From assembly GCA_002315615.1 (NCBI GenBank), contig DCHK01000064.1, positions 1 to 22,751 on the forward strand: a stretch of DNA of 22,751 nt, written 5' to 3'. Numbering within the stretch: the stretch's first letter is position 1; every line of letters starts with the position of its first letter. Below the pieces are notes generated by a model, which was not told the DNA's origin, did not search any database, and was given only the letters and a program-made list of their open reading frames with translations. The position numbers and the translations under genes are program-made. Positions 6,648-14,361 of this stretch are shown in pieces. This DNA comes from Bacteroidales bacterium UBA1754. Its GTDB lineage: Bacteria; Bacteroidota; Bacteroidia; Bacteroidales; Paludibacteraceae.

Positions 6648-7199
6648 TTATTTCTGTTTTTTACGACGAACTACAGCATACACTCCTGCGAAAAGCAACA
6701 TTACGATTGGCTCGCCGATTGGCAGTTGTGGAGGAACAGAAGGGTCTTTTTCGTCTGCACCGTGAATGCTTGAAATATTACCATCAGCATCTGCAGCCCA
6801 ACCGCCAACATGATGCAAAGGGCAATTAGAGTCGGGACAACCAGGGAATTCGTAATAATCAACTTTTCCATCTTTATAAACTGGAACTACACCCTGGTCA
6901 TAAATTTGTTGAATGCAATCATAGTATTCATCTTCCGCATAGACAGCACAAGTTGTACACTCAACAAACTCCGCATCACCTCGTTTATTCCACCCAGAAG
7001 GATAATATTTATACTCCTCGCCAGTTTCAGGGTCACGCCAGTTTTGCAAAAATCCAAAGCCTGAAGTAGATCCTTCTTCCTCATCTTCGACATACGGTGT
7101 AAACGAAGCCGCAAATGCGGCGTTCATCAAAAACGACATAAGCAACGTTGTCAGTAATTTCTTTTTCATATTTTTTAACATTTTATTTATTTTCATCAA
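6648..7199 (-). CDS. Exported Cys-rich protein with a C-terminal membrane anchor
   Basis: 183 residues. A basic N-terminus and hydrophobic core (KKKLLTTLLMSFLMNAAFA, ending near residue 30) form a signal peptide. The mature part is acidic (VEDEEEGS), with a WRDPETGEEYKYYPSGW segment, a CTTCAVY pair, C-x-Q and a CPDSNCPLHH cluster. This gives five or more cysteines, suggesting disulphides or a bound metal. The C-terminus reads LPIGEPIVMLLFAGVYAVVR then RKKQK: a Pro-Gly-acidic turn, one membrane span and a basic tail. That layout resembles tripartite cell-surface sorting tails and recurs in Bacteroidota exported proteins as a P-x-G-D/E plus membrane segment. The function is unknown. The start is uncertain: 7199, 7196, or the internal ATG at residue 11 (MKKKLL) that gives a tidier signal peptide. 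Confidence 0.8.
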   Translation of the reverse strand: MMKINKMLKNMKKKLLTTLLMSFLMNAAFAASFTPYVEDEEEGSTSGFGFLQNWRDPETGEEYKYYPSGWNKRGDAEFVECTTCAVYAEDEYYDCIQQIYDQGVVPVYKDGKVDYYEFPGCPDSNCPLHHVGGWAADADGNISSIHGADEKDPSVPPQLPIGEPIVMLLFAGVYAVVRRKKQK

Positions 7200-7253
7200 A
7201 ATTTTAACATTTATTAAGGTAATTATAGTTTTGTTTGCTATAATCGACCGTTG

Positions 7254-7294
7254 AAGGCGACAAAAACAAGGTAAAAATTACCCGTTTTCGCCTT
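7254..7294. other. Long interrupted hairpin upstream of the Cys-rich protein
   Basis: AAGGCG pairs with CGCCTT, AAAAC with GTTTT and GGTAA with TTACC around an AAA loop, giving 16 pairs with two small internal bulges. It lies 55-95 nt before the start at 7199. It could be a 5' leader structure on the minus strand or, since TT follows CGCCTT, a terminator for plus-strand transcription. Confidence 0.55.
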
Positions 7295-7364
7295 TTAATG
7301 AGAAAATGTACGGCTTTATTTTATAATAACAAAGAAAATCAAGAATTTTTTGAAAAATATTTAT

Positions 7365-7399
7365 GGTCAAAGGTCTAAAGTCGAAGGTCAAAGGTGATT
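7365..7399. repeat. 7-bp tandem array, five units (GGTCAAA type)
   Basis: GGTCAAA, GGTCTAA, AGTCGAA, GGTCAAA, GGTGATT in register. It directly abuts the left hairpin array of the transposase. Confidence 0.65.
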
Positions 7400-7557
7400 A
7401 TGTCGCACCTTCGGTGCTAAGGTAGGCGTGATGCACGAGAGTAAAGGTTAACACCTTTGGCTATGTTATGTCGGGCTTTCAGCCCTTGGGATTGAAACAA
7501 CGATTTTATAACGATGGCTTTCGCCAACGCCTGAAATATGTCGCGCCTTCGGTGCTT
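7397..7557 (+). repeat. Left REP-like hairpin array of the transposase
   Basis: A fixed order of small stem-loops: GCACC-TTC-GGTGC (7405-7417), AAAGGT-TAAC-ACCTTT (7443-7458), GGGCT-TTC-AGCCC (7473-7485), GATGGCTTTCGCCAAC (about 7513-7528) and GCGCC-TTC-GGTGC (7543-7555). The same order recurs at 8332-8493, with about 160 bp per copy. Confidence 0.8.
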
Positions 7558-7624
7558 GAAAATCGTCGTTGCGACTAATGTAAATGTCGGACAACAAGAC
7601 AAAGGTGATGTGTTGCTCGATAAC

Positions 7625-7667
7625 AAAGGTTTGCACCTTTGGTTATGTTATTTCGTACCTTCGGTGC
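7625..7667 (+). repeat. Partial third copy of the hairpin array
   Basis: AAAGGT-TTGC-ACCTTT (7625-7640) followed by GTACC-TTC-GGTGC (7655-7667). These are two of the units of the flanking arrays, with different loop bases but intact stems (one T-G wobble). The sequence from 7558 to 7862 otherwise holds no gene. Confidence 0.7.
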
Positions 7668-7713
7668 TTAATCTTACGCGATAGTCTGAACTATTATATC
7701 AGGTGTTCAGCCT

Positions 7714-7745
7714 TTTGTTTGTTTATTTTTCTTTTCATACCTTTG
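7714..7745 (+). promoter_or_regulatory. Promoter of the RAYT-like transposase
   Basis: TTTG at 7714-7717, 20 nt, then TACCTTTG at 7738-7745, a full match to the Bacteroidota TTTG-N19-21-TAnnTTTG promoter. It implies a leader of about 110 nt before the ATG at 7863. Confidence 0.6.
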
Positions 7746-7758
7746 CATCAAAACACAA

Positions 7759-7801
7759 ACCCCGAAGGGGTGAAAAATTTTAGACGATGGCGCAAGCCAT
7801 C
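7759..7801 (+). repeat. Two stem-loops in the transposase leader
   Basis: ACCCC-GAA-GGGGT (7759-7771) and GATGGC-GCAA-GCCATC (7786-7801), the latter with a GNRA tetraloop. The second resembles the GATGGC unit of the flanking arrays. In the transcript they would lie 60-100 nt before the start codon. Confidence 0.7.
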
Positions 7802-7862
7802 TTATAAAACGAACCAATATTGATAAAGCACAGTATGTGCGACATAATTTCATTACAATTCT

Positions 7863-8315
7863 ATGCCACAATCTCTTGCAAAAATATATGTGCATTTGGT
7901 ATTTTCCACAAAAGAAAGAACAAAAACTTTACCGAAACAACACTTAGAAGAAATTCATGCTTACGTTGCAGAAATTCTCAACAACAATCATTGCCCAGCC
8001 ATTCAAGTAGGAGGAACAGCAAACCACATCCATATTTTATACATCCAATCTAAATCAATTGCATTAAGCGACACGGTGAGATTGGTAAAATCAAACTCAA
8101 GCAAATGGATAAATGAGAAAAATGGAAAGTTTAATGTGTTTGCGTGGCAAAATGGTTATGGTGCATTTAGTGTAAGTCAAAATCACATTGAAGCCGTTTG
8201 TGAGTATATAAAGGCACAAAAGGAGCATCATTCTAAAACGGATTTTAAGAGTGAATTTCGCCGATTGTGCGAAATTTACGATGTGCCATTGGATGAAAAA
8301 TATGCGTGGGATTAA
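7863..8315 (+). CDS. IS200-like Y1 (HUH) transposase, REP-associated type
   Basis: 150 residues, the length of single-domain Y1 transposases. The HUH motif is HIH at 55-57 in GGTANHIHILY. The conserved WQNGYGAFSVS block is at 95-105, and the catalytic tyrosine is probably Y115 in CEYIKAQKEHH. These enzymes nick and join single-stranded DNA at the foot of hairpins. The gene is intact and stands between two ordered hairpin arrays, which is how REP-associated tyrosine transposases (RAYTs) sit; they are thought to spread REP elements instead of moving themselves. An ordinary IS200 would carry just one subterminal hairpin at each end. The start at 7863 gives the family-typical N-terminus (MPQSLAKIYVHLVFSTKER). 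Confidence 0.92.
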   Translation: MPQSLAKIYVHLVFSTKERTKTLPKQHLEEIHAYVAEILNNNHCPAIQVGGTANHIHILYIQSKSIALSDTVRLVKSNSSKWINEKNGKFNVFAWQNGYGAFSVSQNHIEAVCEYIKAQKEHHSKTDFKSEFRRLCEIYDVPLDEKYAWD

Positions 8316-8331
8316 GCCCAAATTTTATGAA

Positions 8332-8493
8332 ATTATGTCGTGCCTTCGGCACTTTTGGGTTGTGTTGCACAAGAACAAAGGTTAACACCTTTGGCTATGT
8401 TATGTTGGGCTTTCAGCCCTTAAGAATGAGACAATAATTTTTATAAACGATGGCTTACGCCAACGGCTGAGTTGTGGCGCACCTATGGTGCTT
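8332..8493 (+). repeat. Right REP-like hairpin array of the transposase
   Basis: The same units in the same order as 7397-7557: GTGCC-TTC-GGCAC (8340-8352), AAAGGT-TAAC-ACCTTT (8377-8392), GGGCT-TTC-AGCCC (8407-8419), GATGGCTTACGCCAAC (about 8449-8464) and GCACC-TAT-GGTGC (8479-8491). The first stem has two paired base changes relative to the left copy, so pairing is kept. It begins 16 nt after the transposase stop. Confidence 0.82.
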
Positions 8494-8530
8494 ATTTGTT
8501 TCAATTGTTAATTGGTGATTTGATATTATT

Positions 8531-8554
8531 TAGACGCCACAAATGTGACGTCTA
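8531..8554. repeat. AGACG-type hairpin, copy 1
   Basis: TAGACG, C, CACA, AA, TGTG, A, CGTCTA: a near-perfect 24-nt palindrome with one internal C-A mismatch. The copy at 12116-12138 keeps the outer stem and the mismatch but has a different inner stem. Confidence 0.7.
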
Positions 8555-8566
8555 TAAAACTATATC

Positions 8567-8619
8567 CTCTTAACTCTTAACTCTTAACTATATGCTTTTT
8601 CACTCTTCACTTTTCACTC
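8567..8619. repeat. Composite 7-bp tandem array
   Basis: Three CTCTTAA units (8567-8587), a CTATATGCTTT linker, then three TTCACTC/TTCACTT units (8599-8619). Read on the minus strand, the linker plus TTAAGAG units match 16971-17002. Confidence 0.75.
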
Positions 8620-8736
8620 TAAAACACGTGTTTTTTCATTTTTTTTACTGATAATTTGGTAGTTAGAAAAAAATATAATACTTTTGACTCGTATATGGTG
8701 AATTAGGGAGATAAAAATTTAAAAAATTTTATATAT

Positions 8737-11700
8737 ATGAAAAAATGTATTAGTTTAATTTTATTGGCTTGGTTGATGATTTTTGCAGCCAATGCCATAC
8801 AACACTCTGACGTTATTACTATGTCTAACAACGTTATTGGTGGAACAGACAACTTAACAAAAAGTGTTACTTTTAGCGGCGTGAAAGCAGGAACATTCAA
8901 AGTGAAAGTGGAACCCGAGACTAAAGACAAAGACGGATACGGGTTGTACTACATTAAAATAAACAGTGATGAGCACGGTTATAACGACTTGATTAGTAGC
9001 ACCTACTTAAAAGGTAGTTACACGGGGCAACTTGATGGTAACAAAGTCTGCAAAGTAAACGGATATTACGAATTCCCTTACACATTAGCGGCTGACGGAA
9101 ATGTAACCGTAGAATTGAAATATAAAGCTTGGGTTGTGGATTTCGGATGGACGGTAAGTTTTGACGATGGTGCAACTTCTGAAAACCTTGTTATAGCAGC
9201 GAGAAATGGTCGCACAGAAATATACGCACACGGCGACTTTGCTTGTTTGCAAGTAACTGCGCTCCCTACTGCAGTAACTTCTGTAGCAGACGATGGCTAT
9301 GTTTGGGAATATAGTTCGGACAATACCAACTGGGTGAATGGCGATACTAACTTGCCTAACAACAACGACCACAATAATATACGTCCTACAAAAGCGGGAT
9401 ATTATCGTTGTAAAATCACTGCGAACGGCACCACTTACACATCTAACGAAATACAAGTTACCACAAAAGCGTGTCCAGGCGACTACTTGTATGCAAACAA
9501 TGGTGCTACACAAACAAACTTGCCTATTATGGTAATACGCACAGGTTCTGTGGCTCTGCCAGGTTGGAATAACGGACAACCAGGTGAAGGAGTTTCTCCA
9601 GATAAAACAAAAATAGGTGCAGATATGAAAATTATTTGGAACAAAAGCGGTGGAAACAACCAACTGAACACAATGGACAACAACAACCAAGCCTCTACCG
9701 TGTATTGCGATCGCAAGGTGCGCATCAACTGGCGTGGTAGTACCTCTAAAACAATGATGAAACGTTCGCTTGCCATTTCTATTGGCGACAAATCAATAAA
9801 TATTGGTAAAGAATATGACGGCTTTAAAAAAGCAAAATTTGATATGTTTGGTGGACCAGAGGAAAAAGACTGGATACTTTACTCTGCATACCAAGACAAA
9901 TCGATGATGCGTAACAAGTTGGCAATGGACATTTGGAAATCGATGGGCTATTGGGCAGGTACTGGAACATTTGTAGAACTTTACATAGATGGTGTTTATC
10001 AAGGTGTGTATGTATTTATGGACAAATACGAACGCAGTGGCGACCGTGTGAAAGTAACGAAACAGGGCGAAGGAACAGGCACCGACGGACAAACAACAGG
10101 TTACCTTTTGAAATTTGACAAAATAAACACCTCTGACCCAGGAACTTGGGTAAGAGGAAACATCAGCAGTATTCGCAATTTGGCTTGTATCAGCGTCAGT
10201 GGAAACCGTGGAGGATGCTATGGCAGTTACTCTGGATGCGGTAGCCACGGAGGTTGTGGTGATGCAGCAGACGGCTCTACCCACCAAGGATGGGAAGTTG
10301 CATACCCTGACCCTGACGGAGATTTGACTTCGGCAGAATTAAACTATATCAAAGATTGGCTTACTACATTTGAAACGAAACTTTACAATGCATCTACCGA
10401 ACAACAATGGAACGAGGTGTTCAGCAAATATGTAGATTTGCAGTCATTTGTTGACTTTATGTTGTTAGAAGAATTGGCACGTAATACCGATGGATACCGC
10501 GCAAGTATGTTCTTCTCTAAAGACATTAACGGAAAATTGAAATGCGTAGCACCTTGGGACTTTGAAATGGGATTTGGTAACTCGCGCACACACGGAGGTA
10601 CGATGACCAACATTTGGCAATACCTTTATGATGGTGACGAAGCTGATAATGGTAGTTTGAACAATGGTGATAGCGAGCCATACTATCCAATACCATTCTG
10701 GTGGGAAAAATTGATGACGAGCGAATGCTTCAGAAGTGCAATGAAGACACGTTGGGCAGAATTGACTGCTGTAGGCGGACCATTGAATAGTTCTACTATC
10801 AATGCACAAATAGACGCAATGGTAGCAAAACTTAACGTAAGCAACGGAGCATTCAGTCGCGAAATGGGCAAATGGAGTTGGACTACAAGAAATAATTGTG
10901 GTACAATGTACAACAACTGCCCTTGGATTATTCCAAATTGGAACGACAATATGAGCAACAGCGATGCACATTGTACAAATTGTTCTACAAACAATATACA
11001 CCCATCGCCAAGCGGATATAGTTTTACAGGCAAGACTACCACAGTAACAGATGAAATTGGATTGTTGAAAGCGTGGATTGTAGATCGTGTAACCAATTTG
11101 GGTACATTGATTAACGCCCTCGATGGTACAGTAAAAACGAAAGAGCAGATAGCAGAATGTTCTCAGACAAAGACAAACTACTCATTCACTATAATGAATC
11201 CTTCTTCAACAGAACTTTGTGCAGAAGAACCTGTAGTTTCTGAAATAGAATTGAAACTTAACACCGACATTACCAGTACCTACGATGCTACCTACCAATG
11301 GTACAAAGACGGCGCAGCCATTAACAAGGCTACAAAAAAGTCTTACATTGCAAAAGAAGCAGGCGAATATAAGTGCGTGATAAAAGTAACACGCATTGGT
11401 GGTATTCCTGTATGGGACGACAATGTTAGCAACATTTACACATACAAAGATTCGATTCTCATTACAGAATGTTCTTCTGAAGAGCCAGACGATAGCAAAT
11501 TGATACCAGATAACGGTCGTACAGTTTGTGTAACTTGCAAAAGCGACAAAAAGACATTCGAAATTACTCCGGAAGCAGGCGATGCAATACGCTATGTGTT
11601 GATAGAAGAAGACGGCAACAAGAAATATGAGCGCAACCTAAACACTTCGAGCAAAGTAACTGCACAAATAAGCACAGCGTTCACAACGAAAGTTACTGTT

Positions 11701-11748
11701 ACAATTCACACTAACAAGTACAAGATTGTGAAGACATTCTGGAAATAA
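8737..11748 (+). CDS. Secreted CotH-family protein with Ig-like domains
   Basis: 1003 residues. The signal peptide is MKKCISLILLAWLMIFAANA. An N-terminal beta-rich region (about 25-150) precedes an Ig-like domain (about 155-245, with VWEYSSDNTNW and AGYYRCKIT). The CotH region (about 295-710) holds INWRGSTSKTMMKRS, KDWILYSAYQDKSMMRNKLA, FVELYIDGVYQGVYVFMDKY and APWDFEMGFG near residue 605. A second Ig-like domain follows (about 830-905, YQWYKDGAAI and AGEYKCVIK). Spore-coat CotH is an atypical protein kinase; most bacterial secreted homologues are untested and often accompany carbohydrate-active proteins. Within the CotH region, residues about 488-507 are a Gly/Cys-rich insert (GGCYGSYSGCGSHGGCGD). 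The C-terminus (VTVTIHTNKYKIVKTFWK) is not a clear T9SS tail, so the export route is unsettled. The gene stands alone, and no obvious promoter box was found. Confidence 0.9.
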   Translation: MKKCISLILLAWLMIFAANAIQHSDVITMSNNVIGGTDNLTKSVTFSGVKAGTFKVKVEPETKDKDGYGLYYIKINSDEHGYNDLISSTYLKGSYTGQLDGNKVCKVNGYYEFPYTLAADGNVTVELKYKAWVVDFGWTVSFDDGATSENLVIAARNGRTEIYAHGDFACLQVTALPTAVTSVADDGYVWEYSSDNTNWVNGDTNLPNNNDHNNIRPTKAGYYRCKITANGTTYTSNEIQVTTKACPGDYLYANNGATQTNLPIMVIRTGSVALPGWNNGQPGEGVSPDKTKIGADMKIIWNKSGGNNQLNTMDNNNQASTVYCDRKVRINWRGSTSKTMMKRSLAISIGDKSINIGKEYDGFKKAKFDMFGGPEEKDWILYSAYQDKSMMRNKLAMDIWKSMGYWAGTGTFVELYIDGVYQGVYVFMDKYERSGDRVKVTKQGEGTGTDGQTTGYLLKFDKINTSDPGTWVRGNISSIRNLACISVSGNRGGCYGSYSGCGSHGGCGDAADGSTHQGWEVAYPDPDGDLTSAELNYIKDWLTTFETKLYNASTEQQWNEVFSKYVDLQSFVDFMLLEELARNTDGYRASMFFSKDINGKLKCVAPWDFEMGFGNSRTHGGTMTNIWQYLYDGDEADNGSLNNGDSEPYYPIPFWWEKLMTSECFRSAMKTRWAELTAVGGPLNSSTINAQIDAMVAKLNVSNGAFSREMGKWSWTTRNNCGTMYNNCPWIIPNWNDNMSNSDAHCTNCSTNNIHPSPSGYSFTGKTTTVTDEIGLLKAWIVDRVTNLGTLINALDGTVKTKEQIAECSQTKTNYSFTIMNPSSTELCAEEPVVSEIELKLNTDITSTYDATYQWYKDGAAINKATKKSYIAKEAGEYKCVIKVTRIGGIPVWDDNVSNIYTYKDSILITECSSEEPDDSKLIPDNGRTVCVTCKSDKKTFEITPEAGDAIRYVLIEEDGNKKYERNLNTSSKVTAQISTAFTTKVTVTIHTNKYKIVKTFWK

Positions 11749-11791
11749 CGAAAACGATTAGTCAATTAGCAAATGTGATAATTAAATTAAA

Positions 11792-11827
11792 GAAATTAAA
11801 ATAATTAAGAGAATTAAAATAATTAAG
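11792..11827. repeat. 9-bp tandem array, four units (nnAATTAAr)
   Basis: GAAATTAAA, ATAATTAAG, AGAATTAAA, ATAATTAAG. It has the same unit and the same count as 14362-14397, and lies just after the CotH gene. Confidence 0.75.
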
Positions 11828-11831
11828 ATTG

Positions 11832-11855
11832 GAGCTGCAACGAGAGTTGTGGCTC
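11832..11855. terminator. Hairpin with a GAGA loop downstream of the CotH gene
   Basis: GAGCTGCAAC, GAGA, GTTGTGGCTC: ten pairs, two of them G-U, closed by a GNRA loop. It lies 84 nt after the stop and is followed by TAATTGTTTAA instead of a clean U-run, so it could be a terminator or a 3' stabilising structure. The G-U pairs form only on the plus-strand transcript. Confidence 0.5.
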
Positions 11856-11883
11856 TAATTGTTTAATGACGGTACTGATGAAA

Positions 11884-11915
11884 TGTCCAATTGTTGAACC
11901 GTCCAATTGTCCAAC
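11884..11915. repeat. 8-bp tandem array, four units (TGTCCAAT type)
   Basis: TGTCCAAT, TGTTGAAC, CGTCCAAT, TGTCCAAC in register. Confidence 0.6.
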
Positions 11916-12077
11916 TGATTCTTTGTTGAGATTTTACAATTAGTAAAGAGTTACAATCTGTGTGTAAAATTTCCATTAATGAGAGTTTTTTTTGTGAAAA
12001 TTTTCCATCATTGAGTGATATAACTTTCTTACATTCATTTAATGGACAACATAAGATGACAAACGCAATTTGTTTTG

Positions 12078-12085
12078 TATATTTG
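12078..12085 (+). promoter_or_regulatory. Possible metG promoter -7 box
   Basis: TATATTTG matches TAnnTTTG. No TTTG was found 19-21 nt upstream. Use of this box would give metG a leader of about 210 nt containing the AGACG hairpin and the 12181 repeat. Confidence 0.4.
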
Positions 12086-12115
12086 CAAATTAGATAAAAA
12101 TAGCCAACATAGGTA

Positions 12116-12138
12116 GAGACGCCATAGTATGACGTCTC
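12116..12138. repeat. AGACG-type hairpin, copy 2
   Basis: GAGACG, C, CATA, G, TATG, A, CGTCTC. It has the same outer stem and the same C-A mismatch as 8531-8554 but a different inner stem and loop. Confidence 0.72.
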
Positions 12139-12180
12139 AACAAAATGGGGAAAAGAAAGGGATACAAATCAAGTGATTAA

Positions 12181-12201
12181 CCCCCTACCCTAAAGGGAGC
12201 A
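12181..12201 (+). repeat. Palindromic repeat copy upstream of metG
   Basis: CCCCCTACCCTAAAGGGAGC then A, 20 of 21 bases identical to the minus-strand sequence at 4001-4021 that encodes the end of the DUF559 protein. Confidence 0.75.
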
Positions 12202-12300
12202 AGCAATAACCATATTTTATTTGCCAAAGCTCTCAATGTTTGGGATTAGGGATAATTGACAAAAAAATAAATCGGTAGAGAAACAAAATCAATATAAACA

Positions 12301-14355
12301 ATGAAAAATTTTAAGAGAACAACCATTACATCGGCATTGCCATACGCAAACGGACCTGTACACATTGGACATTTGGCAGGCGTGTATGTGCCAGCTGATA
12401 TTTATGCAAGATATTTGCGACTGAAAGGCGAAGAAGTAGTTTTTATAGGTGGAAGCGACGAACACGGAGTGCCTGTTACTATTCGTGCACAAAAAGAAGG
12501 CATCAGTACACAACAAGTTGTTGACCGCTACCACAAAATAATAAAAGATTCGTTCGAAGAATTCGGCATTTCGTTTGACATATATTCGCGCACCACGTCG
12601 GACATACACCATAAATTGGCATCGGATTTTTTCCGTACACTTTACGATAAAGGTGAGTTTGTAGAAAAAACCAGCGAACAATATTACGACGAAGAAGCAA
12701 AACAATTTCTTGCTGACCGCTACATTGTAGGTGAATGTCCACGATGCCACGCACAAGGTGCATACGGCGACCAATGCGAAAAATGTGGTAGCACACTCTC
12801 ACCAGAAGAACTGATAAACCCTGTGAGCAAACTTTCGGGCGCAAAACCCGTGAAAAAACCAACAAAACACTGGTTTTTGCCACTTAACAAGCACCAAGAT
12901 TGGTTGAAAAATTGGATACTTGAAAACCACAAAGAATGGCGACCAAATGTATATGGACAGTGCAAAAGTTGGTTGGATATGGATTTGTTGCCCCGTGCAG
13001 TTACACGCGACTTGGATTGGGGAATTCCTGTGCCAGTGGAAGGTGCAGAAGGCAAAGTGCTATACGTATGGTTTGATGCACCAATCGGCTACATAAGCAA
13101 CACCAAAGAACTTTGCGACAACAACCCAAAATATGGCAATTGGGAGAAATGGTGGAAAGACCCCGAAACTCGCTTGGTACACTTTATTGGAAAAGACAAC
13201 ATTGTGTTCCACTGCATTGTGTTCCCTGCTATGCTGAAAGCAGAAGGTTCGTACATTTTGCCAGACAATGTGCCATCAAACGAGTTTTTGAACCTCGAAG
13301 GCGATAAAATATCTACTTCGCGCAATTGGGCAGTATGGCTCAACGAATATTTGGTGGATTTCCCAGGAAAACAAGACGTATTGCGCTATGTACTGACAGC
13401 AAATGCCCCTGAGACAAAAGACAACGACTTTACGTGGAAAGACTTTCAGGCACGCAACAACAACGAACTTGTGGCAATTTTTGGCAACTTCGTAAACCGA
13501 ACTTTGGTGCTTACACAAAAATATTTTGACGGGAAAGTGCCCGCTTGTGGCGAACTGACCGACTACGACAAAGAAACTTTGAAAGAATTTGCCGACCTAA
13601 AATCAGTTGTAGAAAATTTGCTGGACAACTTCAAATTTCGCGATGCACAAAAAGAAGCAATGAACTTGGCACGCATCGGTAACAAATATCTGGCAGACAC
13701 TGAGCCTTGGAAATTGGCAAAAACCGATATGGAACGTGTGAAAACAATTTTGAACGTAAGTTTACAAATCACTGCAAATCTTGCTATTGCGTTCGAACCA
13801 TTTTTACCTTTCTCGGCAAAGAAATTGCGCACAATGATAGCACGCGAAGAATTTTCGTGGAACGAACTCGGAAAATTCGATTTGTTGGCAGAAGGACATC
13901 AATTGGGCAAAGCAGAATTGCTATTTGAGAAGATAGAAGATGCACCAATTGAGGCACAAATAAATCGTTTGCAAAAAATAAAAGAAGACAACGAAAAACA
14001 AAATTATCAACCCGAAGCAGTGAAAAATACAGTAGATTTCGACACTTTCGAGAAGATTGACATACGTGTAGGAACAATTTTGGAATGCGAAAGAGTTCCA
14101 AAATCGGAGAAACTGCTGAAGTTCAAAATTGACGACGGAATGGGCGGACGCACCATTTTGAGCGGCATAGCAAAATCATATCCCGAACCCGAAAAATTGG
14201 TGGGCAAACAAGTGTGCTTCGTAGCCAACTTTGCGCCACGCAAAATGATGGGAACAGAAAGTCAAGGTATGATAATGTCTGCAGTAGATGCCGATGGACG
14301 ATTGGTAGTAGTTTCGCCAAGCGAAAAAGTTACAAGTGGCGTTTGCGTAGGATAA
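12301..14355 (+). CDS. metG: Methionyl-tRNA synthetase
   Basis: 684 residues. It charges tRNA-Met with methionine, using ATP, in the cytoplasm. The class I signature HIGH is at 21-24. A zinc-knuckle pair lies at C146, C149, C159 and C162 (CPRCH and CEKC). The second class I signature is KISTS at 336-340 in place of KMSKS, a variant I associate with Bacteroidota MetG proteins. An anticodon-binding helical domain follows, and residues about 578-684 form a C-terminal Trbp111-type tRNA-binding domain (FEKIDIRVGTILECERVPKS). This long form with a fused tRNA-binding domain is a common bacterial type. The start is fixed by the conserved TITSALPYANGPVHIGH beginning. It is probably the first gene of a rightward group that includes the VanZ-like gene and dprA. 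Confidence 0.98.
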   Translation: MKNFKRTTITSALPYANGPVHIGHLAGVYVPADIYARYLRLKGEEVVFIGGSDEHGVPVTIRAQKEGISTQQVVDRYHKIIKDSFEEFGISFDIYSRTTSDIHHKLASDFFRTLYDKGEFVEKTSEQYYDEEAKQFLADRYIVGECPRCHAQGAYGDQCEKCGSTLSPEELINPVSKLSGAKPVKKPTKHWFLPLNKHQDWLKNWILENHKEWRPNVYGQCKSWLDMDLLPRAVTRDLDWGIPVPVEGAEGKVLYVWFDAPIGYISNTKELCDNNPKYGNWEKWWKDPETRLVHFIGKDNIVFHCIVFPAMLKAEGSYILPDNVPSNEFLNLEGDKISTSRNWAVWLNEYLVDFPGKQDVLRYVLTANAPETKDNDFTWKDFQARNNNELVAIFGNFVNRTLVLTQKYFDGKVPACGELTDYDKETLKEFADLKSVVENLLDNFKFRDAQKEAMNLARIGNKYLADTEPWKLAKTDMERVKTILNVSLQITANLAIAFEPFLPFSAKKLRTMIAREEFSWNELGKFDLLAEGHQLGKAELLFEKIEDAPIEAQINRLQKIKEDNEKQNYQPEAVKNTVDFDTFEKIDIRVGTILECERVPKSEKLLKFKIDDGMGGRTILSGIAKSYPEPEKLVGKQVCFVANFAPRKMMGTESQGMIMSAVDADGRLVVVSPSEKVTSGVCVG

Positions 14356-14361
14356 CTTATT

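Larger units (their letters stand above)
11749..12300. other. Gene-free interval between the CotH gene and metG
   Basis: No ORF worth reporting. It contains a 9-bp array (11792-11827), a hairpin (11832-11855), an 8-bp array (11884-11915), a TATATTTG promoter box (12078), the second AGACG hairpin (12116) and a palindromic repeat (12181), each listed separately. Confidence 0.7.

Noticed and set aside
7417..7823. Overlapping 69- and 79-codon frames left of the transposase
   Set aside because: They cross several hairpins and have unlikely compositions with no start signals.
7397..8493. Hairpin arrays as a CRISPR
   Set aside because: The repeats are short palindromes of several different kinds with no equal-length spacers and no cas genes; the REP/RAYT reading fits better.
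9085..10287. Minus-strand frames of 100-200 codons
   Set aside because: Antisense shadows of the CotH gene; its codon use and domain motifs are all on the plus strand.
12092..12300. T-box or other aminoacyl-tRNA riboswitch before metG
   Set aside because: No T-box core sequence is visible, and the structures present belong to dispersed repeats also found elsewhere in the window.
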